DNA of 39,619 nucleotides from Pseudomonadota bacterium (lineage in GTDB: Bacteria; Desulfobacterota; Desulfobulbia; Desulfobulbales; SURF-16). Positions 24,926 through 31,167 of the stretch are shown in pieces. Numbering within the stretch: position 1 is the first letter of the stretch; every line of letters starts with the position of its first letter. The notes beneath the pieces are model-generated. The model was not told the DNA's origin. It did no database searches and saw only the letters and a list, made by a program, of their open reading frames with translations. The stretch is taken from NCBI GenBank assembly GCA_018897105.1, contig JAHILF010000036.1:1-39619 (forward strand), in the 5' to 3' direction. The translations under genes were made by a program, and so were the position numbers.

Positions 24926-25759
24926 TCAGGAAATCACAACTTCCCTTTGCGAGGCGGGAAGAATACCCGCATACCGGCCCCGGGCCAGAAATTCACCCAC
25001 CGCGGCAATGCCCACTTTACCCAGATCTTCCGAAAAATCATTCACATAAAGCCCGATGTGACTGGCGATAACCTGATCATCCAGCTCCTGGGCATATCGT
25101 TTAATATAGGAGCGGCTTTTGCCGGCATCGGCAAAGGCCAGCTGCACGCTTTGACTGATGCAGCTCTCGATCTGCCGGATCAGTTCCCTGCCAAGACTTC
25201 TTCTGGCAACAATACCGCCCAGAGGGATGGGATGCCCCGTCTCAGTCTCCCACCAGGCGCCCAGGTCCTGCAGGCAGATGAGCCCATGCTGCGCATAGGT
25301 GAAGCGGCTCTCGTGGATAATGACCCCGCAGTCCACCTCACCCCGGGCCACACTGGGCATGATGGTCTCAAAGGACATGGGTACTGTTTCATAGTCCGCC
25401 CCGCTGAAAAGTTTGAGCAGCATGGCGGCAGTGGTGTAACGGCCGGGGATGGCGATCTTTTTGCCGGCAAGATCCCGGGCGGCCATGGGCTGCCGGGCAA
25501 CCAGCAGAGGCCCGCAGCCGCGGCCCAGCGCCCCGCCCGAACGCAGCAGCACATAATCATCCAGCACATGCCCCAGGGCGTGAAAGGAAATCTTGGTCAC
25601 ATCAAGCCTGGCCTGCTCCATGGCCCAGATATTTAATGTCTCCACATCAGCCAGCAGCGGCTCCGCAAAAGACGGACATGCCGGTCCGGTCAATCCGTGG
25701 ACCAGGCCGTGGAAGATAAAGGTATCATTGGGACAGGGGGAAAAACCGATAGTCAGCAT
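24926..25759 (-). CDS. mqnD: 1,4-dihydroxy-6-naphthoate synthase (futalosine pathway)
   Basis: 277 residues. MqnD converts cyclic dehypoxanthine futalosine to 1,4-dihydroxy-6-naphthoate in the futalosine route to menaquinone. The N-terminal GFSPCPNDTFIFHGLVHG is the family signature, followed by ETLN, the KISFHALG segment and the central EVDCGVIIHESRFTYAQHGL. The fold is that of periplasmic-binding-protein-like enzymes. The ribosome site is weak. It stands near mqnB, separated by a palindromic element. Confidence 0.95.
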   Translation of the reverse strand: MLTIGFSPCPNDTFIFHGLVHGLTGPACPSFAEPLLADVETLNIWAMEQARLDVTKISFHALGHVLDDYVLLRSGGALGRGCGPLLVARQPMAARDLAGKKIAIPGRYTTAAMLLKLFSGADYETVPMSFETIMPSVARGEVDCGVIIHESRFTYAQHGLICLQDLGAWWETETGHPIPLGGIVARRSLGRELIRQIESCISQSVQLAFADAGKSRSYIKRYAQELDDQVIASHIGLYVNDFSEDLGKVGIAAVGEFLARGRYAGILPASQREVVIS

Positions 25760-25774
25760 AATTTTTCAGGAGCC

Positions 25775-25887
25775 GGGAGACAGATTTAATTTTTCTTCCA
25801 GACTGAGGGGACTGAATTTTTTTCGCGGTTTTGGCGAAAATCATTCTGTCCCCGGTTTGGGCAAAAGAAAAATAAAATCAGTCCCTC
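25775..25887. repeat. Nested palindromic element (REP/MITE-like) between mqnD and mqnB
   Basis: Two nested inverted repeats. The outer arms are GGGAGACAGATTTAATTTTT (from 25775) and its near-complement ending GTCCCTC at 25887. The inner arms are GGGGACTGAAT (25807-25817) and ATTCTGTCCCC (25843-25853), with a further TTTTCGC/GCGAAAA pair at the centre. GGGGAC...GTCCCC ends recall dispersed REP-like elements associated with Y1 transposases. It could also serve as terminator for mqnB. Confidence 0.55.
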
Positions 25888-25915
25888 ATCCGAACTTTTC
25901 ACTTTTCACGTCTAA

Positions 25916-26581
25916 CTATATATGGGACAGCTCGGCACTGCTCAACCCACGCACCACCTTAGCCACGGCAAAACCGGCGGTGGCACAGGCATCCTTCAGC
26001 CGCCATTGCGACGGGTTGCGGTCTTCAACCATGTTGCTCACGCAGCGCAGCTCAAGAAAGTCAACCCCGAACCCCTGGCAGACCCTGGCCAGGGCGGCCC
26101 CTTCCATGTTTTCGCAGATCGCCTGATGGGCCGTCTGCAGGTAATCACCACGGATGGCGGTGCCGCTGACGCAGTTCACCGTAAGAAACCTGCCGCTGAC
26201 AAAAGGGATGTTTTCAAAATCCAGAATTTTCCGGGCCTCTTGAAACAGCTCATTTTCCAGATCAAACTCCCGGTTGATCTGCAGGGCATCAATGGTTAAG
26301 GGCTCAATCCGGTTGGTAAAGCAGATGCCAAGATCAGCCAGCACCTCCTGCTGCGCCACACACAGGTCAAGCACCGCCATCCCGGTATGGAGATAGGCTC
26401 CGACCACCCCGAAGTTGATGACCGCCGAGACCTGACAATGCAGGGACAGATAGCGGGTCAGGGCAAAGGCGGCGTCCACCGGACCGACCCCGGACAGGAG
26501 GTAGGCCACATTCTGCGCGCCGGCCAGTGCCTTTCTGGCCGGTTCAAGCTCGAGATCAGTTGCCGCGACAAGGAGGTACAT
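25916..26581 (-). CDS. mqnB: Futalosine hydrolase
   Basis: 221 residues. MqnB releases hypoxanthine from futalosine in the alternative menaquinone pathway. It belongs to the nucleoside phosphorylase/hydrolase fold: LLVAATDLELEPARKAL, the GVGPVDAAFALTRYL block, NFGVVGAY, and a C-terminal ENMEGAALARVCQGFGVDFLELRCVSNMVEDRNP holding the catalytic acidic residues. It begins 2 bp after panD, so they share a transcript. Confidence 0.94.
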   Translation of the reverse strand: MYLLVAATDLELEPARKALAGAQNVAYLLSGVGPVDAAFALTRYLSLHCQVSAVINFGVVGAYLHTGMAVLDLCVAQQEVLADLGICFTNRIEPLTIDALQINREFDLENELFQEARKILDFENIPFVSGRFLTVNCVSGTAIRGDYLQTAHQAICENMEGAALARVCQGFGVDFLELRCVSNMVEDRNPSQWRLKDACATAGFAVAKVVRGLSSAELSHI

Positions 26582-26583
26582 AT

Positions 26584-26979
26584 TCAGACATCACGGGTGA
26601 GGACGCTGTCGGCGAAATGACCCTTGACCCTTTCCTTGATTTTGTTCCGGCTATCAAGGATCACCACCTGGGGCTCAAAATTTTTCAGATCCTCCTCGGT
26701 GTAGAGTGCATAACTGACGATGATGATCAGATCACCGACCATCCCCTTCCTGGCCGCCGCGCCATTGAGACCGATGACACCGGAACCGGGTTCACCCTCA
26801 ATGGCATAGGTATCGAAACGGTCGCCGCTGTGAATATTATACACCTTGATTTTTTCATATGGATAAAGACCCACGGCAGCCATAAGGTCACGATCAATGG
26901 TCAGACTCCCTTCATACAGCAGATCAGCCTGGGTGATGGTTGCCTTGTGGATTTTTGATTTCAACATGTAGCGCTGCAT
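26584..26979 (-). CDS. panD: Aspartate 1-decarboxylase
   Basis: 131 residues. The proenzyme self-cleaves between Gly24 and Ser25 (YEGSLTID) to form the pyruvoyl group and makes beta-alanine from aspartate for pantothenate. MLKSKIHKATITQADL, NIHSGDRFDTYAIEGEPGSG, and NGAAARKGMVGDLIIIVSYA are family blocks. AGGAAA lies upstream of the ATG at 26979; a second ATG at 26967 is possible. panC ends 21 bp upstream. Confidence 0.97.
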   Translation of the reverse strand: MQRYMLKSKIHKATITQADLLYEGSLTIDRDLMAAVGLYPYEKIKVYNIHSGDRFDTYAIEGEPGSGVIGLNGAAARKGMVGDLIIIVSYALYTEEDLKNFEPQVVILDSRNKIKERVKGHFADSVLTRDV

Positions 26980-27000
26980 GATTTTTCCTAAATATAAAAG

Positions 27001-27849
27001 TTATGCCCCTGCAAGCAGGGTATTATCAATTAATCGGGTTCGGCCGATTTTCACGGCCAGGGCCAGCAGTGATCTGTCCGTGATTGCCTCGCAGGATGCC
27101 AGGGTCTCGGCATCGACAATGGCCACATAATCAACGTCCACATCACCTTGGGATGTAATATATTGTTGAATCTCGTCCCTGAGCCCGGCAGCATCTTTTT
27201 CGCCTGCCGCCACCCTTTTCCTGGCAAGCTGCAGGGAGCGGGACAGACAGAGCGCCTTCTCCCGCTCTGCTGCGCTGAGATAGGTGTTGCGGGAGCTCAT
27301 GGCCAGCCCGTCCTTTTCCCGGACAATGGGATGGGCGATAATGTTCACATCCCAGTTCAGATCCGCCACCATTTTTCTGATAACGGCCAGCTGCTGGAAG
27401 TCCTTGGCGCCGAAAACAGCCAGATGGGGTTTGACTATGTGAAAAAGCTTGGCAACCACCGTGGTGACCCCGTCAAAATGGCCTGGTCTGCTCAAACCGC
27501 AGAGGGTCTCGGTGAGGCCGCTGACGCTCACCGTGGTGCGAAAGCCCTCGGGATAGACGTCCTCGGGGGTGGGGGCAAACAGCACGGCCACGCCCGTTGC
27601 CGCGGCAAGCTCCGTATCGCGCTCAAAGGCACGGGGATAGCGGGCCAGGTCTTCACCCACGCCGAACTGCATGGGGTTGACAAAGAGCGATACAACCACC
27701 TCATCGGCGATTTCGCCGGCCCGGCGCATGAGGGCATGATGCCCGTCATGGAAAAACCCCATGGTGGGCACCAGGCAGATCGTTCTGCCCCCCAGCCGGA
27801 CCTTGTCAGCCCAGGCAGCCATCACCCCGGGGGAGGAAATAATTTCCAT
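27001..27849 (-). CDS. panC: Pantothenate synthetase
   Basis: 282 residues. It ligates pantoate and beta-alanine with ATP. The HIGH-like motif is in VPTMGFFHDGHHALMRRA, FVNPMQFGVGEDLARYPR follows, and the KMSKS-like loop is GLAMSSRNTYLS. The start at 27849, five bases after the upstream stop, is preferred; a longer frame from 27885 overlaps the TPR-like gene. Together with panD it forms the pantothenate branch, linked here to coaD 10 kb away. Confidence 0.96.
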   Translation of the reverse strand: MEIISSPGVMAAWADKVRLGGRTICLVPTMGFFHDGHHALMRRAGEIADEVVVSLFVNPMQFGVGEDLARYPRAFERDTELAAATGVAVLFAPTPEDVYPEGFRTTVSVSGLTETLCGLSRPGHFDGVTTVVAKLFHIVKPHLAVFGAKDFQQLAVIRKMVADLNWDVNIIAHPIVREKDGLAMSSRNTYLSAAEREKALCLSRSLQLARKRVAAGEKDAAGLRDEIQQYITSQGDVDVDYVAIVDAETLASCEAITDRSLLALAVKIGRTRLIDNTLLAGA

Positions 27850-27854
27850 TGCCG

Positions 27855-28535
27855 CTACTTCACCGCAAGCTTGGCCTCGACCCACTCCAGCACCGCCGGT
27901 TCCAGTTCAGACTGAGTTTTGAGCATTTCGTAGGTCTCGCGCGCCTTGACGCTGTCATTTTTCTGTTCATAAATCCGCGCCTCGCCAAGATAGCCGATGA
28001 TGACAAAACCGGGTATTTCCCGCAGGGCCGTATACTGGCTGAGGGCATTGTCCAGATCACCATTCATCTCATAGACCTGGCCAAGATCAAACAGGACAAG
28101 CGGGAACAGCGGGCTGCCCGTGCTCACGTCCTTCTTGATGGCCGCCAGTTCTTCCTGGGCCTTGGCATAATCCTTTTTCTCCACCTGCTCGTGGGCCAGG
28201 GTAATCCTGCTCCACATGGCCGCACCGCTGCCGGAGTACTCCTTGATCACCTGCTGCAGATCTTTGTCCCGGGCTTCGGTATCGGTCTGCTGCATGGCCT
28301 TGGCCAGCAGGGCGGAGGAATCATTTTTCTGCTTTTGCGTATAATAATTGTAAAAATTCCAGGCAGAGATTAAGACTACGAAAGCAATCAGGGCAATCTG
28401 CAGGGTCTTGGCATTATCGGCGATAAATTTTCTCGCCTTGGGCGGCAGATTCAACTCATCCAGCAGTGTCCGTTTGGCCGGGGTCACCTCTTCGACATGT
28501 AATTTGGTAAAAGGGCTGTTGTTCTGTTCTGGCAT
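27855..28535 (-). CDS. Membrane-anchored TPR-like (YfgM-type) protein
   Basis: 226 residues. A cytoplasmic N terminus (MPEQNNSPFTKLHVEEVTPA) is followed by one transmembrane helix at about 46-64 (IALIAFVVLISAWNFYNYY) and an extracytoplasmic helical-repeat region: ALLAKAMQQTDTEARDKDLQ, DYAKAQEELAAI, YEMNGDLDNALSQYTAL, YEQKNDSVKARETYEMLK. This architecture is that of YfgM/TPR_21 proteins, which are periplasmic-side partners in envelope folding; the exact role here is not shown. AAGGAT precedes the ATG at 28535. Confidence 0.75.
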   Translation of the reverse strand: MPEQNNSPFTKLHVEEVTPAKRTLLDELNLPPKARKFIADNAKTLQIALIAFVVLISAWNFYNYYTQKQKNDSSALLAKAMQQTDTEARDKDLQQVIKEYSGSGAAMWSRITLAHEQVEKKDYAKAQEELAAIKKDVSTGSPLFPLVLFDLGQVYEMNGDLDNALSQYTALREIPGFVIIGYLGEARIYEQKNDSVKARETYEMLKTQSELEPAVLEWVEAKLAVK

Positions 28536-28555
28536 GGAAATATCCTTATTTGGGG

Positions 28556-28655
28556 GTGAGAAGCCAGGAGACATGAGTCAGGAGTCAGCATAACTGATTC
28601 TGACATCTGGCATTTTCATTCTGAATTCTGAATTCTGTCTCCTGATTCCTGGTAG
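28556..28655. repeat. Dispersed-repeat-like imperfect inverted repeat
   Basis: The sequence is built from repeats of AGGAGTCAG/AGGAGACA and GAATTCTGAATTCTG, arranged so that CAGGAGACATGAGTCAGGAG (28566 onward) is an imperfect complement of CTGTCTCCTGATTCCTGG (28636-28653). It lies in the divergent region before xseA. It resembles small repeats dispersed in many proteobacterial genomes. Confidence 0.4.
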
Positions 28656-28828
28656 TTATAAAATTTATTTGAATTAAAAATCCGGACTGCAACAAAAGAG
28701 TGTGCAGGAGGCTCATAGTCGGCAAAGCCGAAATTTGATCGCGCAGTCGACCAAAATGTCACTTATACAAGCGGTACACAAAAAAATCAACGCCACACTT
28801 CTTCTGTGATTAGAAACCAATAAACTTT

Positions 28829-30172
28829 ATGAGCCTATCACCTTACGCAGCCAGAGTCCAGACCGTCACGGAACTGACCCGCTCCATCCGGGGTCTGCTG
28901 GAAACCGAATTCTCCTTTGTCACGGTAAGCGGCGAGATTTCCAACCTCAAACGCCCCTATTCCGGCCATTGCTATTTTACCCTGAAAGACCGGGAGGCCC
29001 AGATCAAGGTTGTTCTGTTCAAGGGCCAGCAGCGCTACCTGGATACCCCCCTGCAGGACGGCAGGCAGGTCATCTGCCGCGGCAGGATCTCGGTGTACGA
29101 ACCCCGCGGCGAATACCAGATCATCGCCGACTTTGTCGAATCATACGGCACCGGCGCCCTGCAGATCGCCTTTGACAATCTGAAGAAAAAACTGGCGGAC
29201 GAGGGTCTCTTTGACAGTGAGCAGAAAAAGCCCCTGCCCTTTCTGCCGGAAAAGATCTTTCTCGTCACCTCGCCCAGGGGCGCCGCCCTTTTTGATTTCC
29301 TGCGCCTGGCCCGCAGCCGCTTCCCCTCCGTGCCCATTGAGATCTCCCCGGTCAGGGTGCAAGGTGATGGCGCGGCCGAGGAAATCAGTCGTGCCATCAA
29401 GACCATCAACAGCAGGGCAACGGAGGGTGTGATCGTTCTCTGCCGGGGGGGAGGATCCATCGAAGACCTGTGGGCCTTTAATGAGGAAAAAACAGCCTGG
29501 GCCATTTTTGAGTCCCGGCTGCCGGTGGTGTCGGCCGTGGGCCATGAGGTGGATTTCACCATCGCCGATTTTGTCGCCGATCACCGCTCCCCCACCCCCA
29601 CAGCAGCGGCCAGGGACGTGCTGCCTGACCGGGAAACCCTGAGACAACGACTTTCGGCCATCTCCGGCAGACTCATCTCATGCACCACAACACAGCTCGA
29701 AATGCTCCGCCGGCAGGTACGCTACGAGCAGCAGCGCCTGGGCGACCCGACTGCCATGCTGAACCATTTCCGCCTGGTGATCGACCACAGCCAGCTTGCC
29801 ATGACAGGCGCCATGGCCGCCGCCATCCATCACCACCAGGAGAAGCTCAACCGGCTGGAAGGCAGGCTGGCCATGCAAAACCCCGCCCGGCAACTGGTCC
29901 TGCGCCGGCGGTTGGTGGATGAGCTGGGTGAAAAAATCGTTGTCTTTACCCGCATGCAGATGGAGCGCAAACGCCAGGAATTTGCCAAGGCCGCGGTCTT
30001 GCTCGATGCGGTCAGCCCGCTGGCCGTGCTCGGCCGCGGCTACGCCATTGTCAGCCGGGATAGGGACGGCCGGGTCATCCGCTCGGCCAACCAGACCGGG
30101 CCGGGCGAGCTGCTGCGCATCCGCCTGCATGAAGGTAGTTTAATTAGTGAGGTGAAGGAGAGAGAGGGATAA
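28829..30172 (+). CDS. xseA: Exodeoxyribonuclease VII large subunit
   Basis: 447 residues. XseA with XseB degrades single-stranded DNA in both directions and functions in mismatch and recombination repair. The N-terminal OB fold (to about 110) includes VSGEISNLKRPYSGHCYFTLKD; the catalytic region has SPRGAALFDFL, LCRGGGSIEDLWAFNEE and the conserved GHEVDFTIADFVADHRSPTPTAAA. A long coiled-coil region (about 260-380) precedes the C-terminal VLGRGYAIV segment. No strong ribosome site is seen before ATG 28829. No xseB follows; instead the 3' end is repeated downstream. Confidence 0.96.
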   Translation: MSLSPYAARVQTVTELTRSIRGLLETEFSFVTVSGEISNLKRPYSGHCYFTLKDREAQIKVVLFKGQQRYLDTPLQDGRQVICRGRISVYEPRGEYQIIADFVESYGTGALQIAFDNLKKKLADEGLFDSEQKKPLPFLPEKIFLVTSPRGAALFDFLRLARSRFPSVPIEISPVRVQGDGAAEEISRAIKTINSRATEGVIVLCRGGGSIEDLWAFNEEKTAWAIFESRLPVVSAVGHEVDFTIADFVADHRSPTPTAAARDVLPDRETLRQRLSAISGRLISCTTTQLEMLRRQVRYEQQRLGDPTAMLNHFRLVIDHSQLAMTGAMAAAIHHHQEKLNRLEGRLAMQNPARQLVLRRRLVDELGEKIVVFTRMQMERKRQEFAKAAVLLDAVSPLAVLGRGYAIVSRDRDGRVIRSANQTGPGELLRIRLHEGSLISEVKEREG

Positions 30173-30273
30173 TTCTCCAGATCGCCCACCACCCGTAGGA
30201 GGGGGCCATGCCCCCGACTCCGCAACCCGTCAAACCCGGCGGCATCCCTGAGCAGATAATCACCGAGCCGCTG
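30125..30273. repeat. Duplicated unit, copy 1: xseA 3' end, REP, RAYT 3'-end relic
   Basis: This 149-bp unit is repeated at 30344-30492 with the same length and the same order: the last 16 codons of xseA, a short spacer, a REP palindrome and, on the minus strand, the end of a RAYT gene. In copy 1 the xseA part is the real gene end (stop 30170-30172). The RAYT part is a relic reading QRLGDYLLRDAAGFDG, aligned codon for codon with QRVGDYSFWNAIWV of the intact gene but without its stop. Confidence 0.8.
30195..30218 (+). repeat. REP palindrome A
   Basis: GTAGGAG head, then GGGGGC (30201-30206), CAT loop, GCCCCC (30210-30215) and GAC tail. It is one of five near-identical copies around the RAYT gene. 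Heads and palindromes of this kind are the substrates of RAYT transposases. Confidence 0.75.
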
Positions 30274-30343
30274 CGAATTTTCTTCCCGCTGCATGGGCTC
30301 TTTCCGTCCGCTGGTTCATAAACTATCGCGGGCAAGGCCCCGA

Positions 30344-30391
30344 CTGCACGAAGGCAGCCTGATAAACGAGGTGAAAAAAAGGGAGGAGTGA
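30344..30391 (+). pseudogene. Relic of a second xseA 3' end
   Basis: Sixteen in-frame codons read LHEGSLINEVKKREE and stop, compared with LHEGSLISEVKEREG and stop at the true xseA end (30125-30172). Identity of protein and length with different codons shows an old, diverged duplication. Just before it is a partial REP (30325-30344). The rest of the gene is absent. Confidence 0.75.
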
Positions 30392-30413
30392 TTCTTCAGA
30401 TCGCCCGCCGCCT

Positions 30414-30436
30414 GTAGGAGGGGGCCATGCCCCGAC
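30414..30436 (+). repeat. REP palindrome B
   Basis: Same GTAGGAG head and GGGGGC-CAT-GCCCC palindrome, one C shorter than copy A. It lies 11 bp beyond the 3' end of the RAYT gene and belongs to the second duplicated unit. Confidence 0.75.
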
Positions 30437-30447
30437 CCCGCGACCCG

Positions 30448-30957
30448 TTAAACCCAGATCGCGTTCCAGAAAGAATAATCACCGACGCGTTGTACCAAAC
30501 CCGCCCGCACCGGATTGGCGATCATATAGCGGGCCACGGCCCGCAGGTCTTCTTCCCTTCGTAATCCGTGGTCGTGATAGGCCTGCTCCCACAGGGGGCC
30601 CTTCCTTGCCAGCACCCGGTTGGCCCTCCGGGCGATGGCCGATTTGATCCGGTTCACCACCAGGTCCAGGGGTTCCTCTTCACCCAATTGGATGAGCCAA
30701 TGGGCGTGATCCGGCATGAGCACCCAGGCCAGCATGCGGGCATCGCCCAGCAGGGCGCGGTCCTCGAAACAGCGGGCCGCAGCGCAGCCCGCGTGGAAAT
30801 CAGCGAAGAAACATTGCCGCCCAATCGTCGTGCTGGTCACCAGATAGACATGGTTGGCAAGGGATACCCGGCCCCGTCGCAAGGCCCGATGGCCGGATTT
30901 TTCCGGCTGCTGGTGCGGGTCACGCATGGAATGGCGATTGTTGCTCTGCTGGCTCAT
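30448..30957 (-). CDS. REP-associated tyrosine transposase (RAYT, IS200/Y1 family)
   Basis: 169 residues. RAYTs are domesticated single-copy Y1 HUH nucleases that process REP palindromes. The family pattern is clear: RRGRVSLANHVYLVTSTT, then FADFHAGC, the HUH motif MPDHAHWLIQL (His84 and His86), a variable middle KSAIARRANRVLARKGPLWEQAYHDHGLRREEDL, the catalytic Tyr144 in ARYMIANPVRAGLV, and the usual end GDYSFWNAIWV. ATG 30957 is the first start outside the REP sequence; ATG 30927 is an alternative, and neither has a good ribosome site. REP C lies 7 bp upstream and REP B just downstream, so the gene is bracketed by REPs in opposite orientation. Confidence 0.9.
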   Translation of the reverse strand: MSQQSNNRHSMRDPHQQPEKSGHRALRRGRVSLANHVYLVTSTTIGRQCFFADFHAGCAAARCFEDRALLGDARMLAWVLMPDHAHWLIQLGEEEPLDLVVNRIKSAIARRANRVLARKGPLWEQAYHDHGLRREEDLRAVARYMIANPVRAGLVQRVGDYSFWNAIWV

Positions 30958-30963
30958 AATGTT

Positions 30964-30987
30964 GTCGCGGGCATGGCCCGCTCCTAC
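30964..30987 (-). repeat. REP palindrome C, inverted
   Basis: Read on the minus strand it has the GTAGGAG head and a GCGGGC-CAT-GCCCGC palindrome with GAC tail. It sits immediately upstream of the RAYT start. The G-to-C variant of the arm keeps full pairing, indicating selection on the hairpin. Confidence 0.75.
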
Positions 30988-31046
30988 CGCCCGACAGGAG
31001 ATGATTGCAGTAAATTCCGCCCCGAAAATTCCACCACGCTCCAACC

Positions 31047-31070
31047 GTAGGAGGGGGCCATGCCCCCGAC
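31047..31070 (+). repeat. REP palindrome D
   Basis: Identical in sequence to copy A: GTAGGAG head, GGGGGC-CAT-GCCCCC, GAC. It lies between the RAYT gene and the NACHT gene end. With copy C it forms a head-to-head REP pair (BIME-like). Confidence 0.75.
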
Positions 31071-31167
31071 CAATCAATCCCTGATCGCATCCGGCCAAGG
31101 GGTGGTGGAAAAAAATTCCCACTGCCTGCGGCGCCAGGAAAAACCAGAGTAACAGAGCCCAGAGGGA
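31071..31167. other. Short gene-free stretch downstream of the NACHT gene
   Basis: No gene, terminator or template repeat for the NACHT-FGE tail was seen in this stretch. It was inspected because a diversity-generating retroelement would normally place a template near the variable region. Confidence 0.4.

Noticed and set aside
30990-31167. DGR template repeat for the NACHT-FGE tail
   Set aside because: I scanned the gene's 3' flank and found no sequence matching the tail; any template must be elsewhere.
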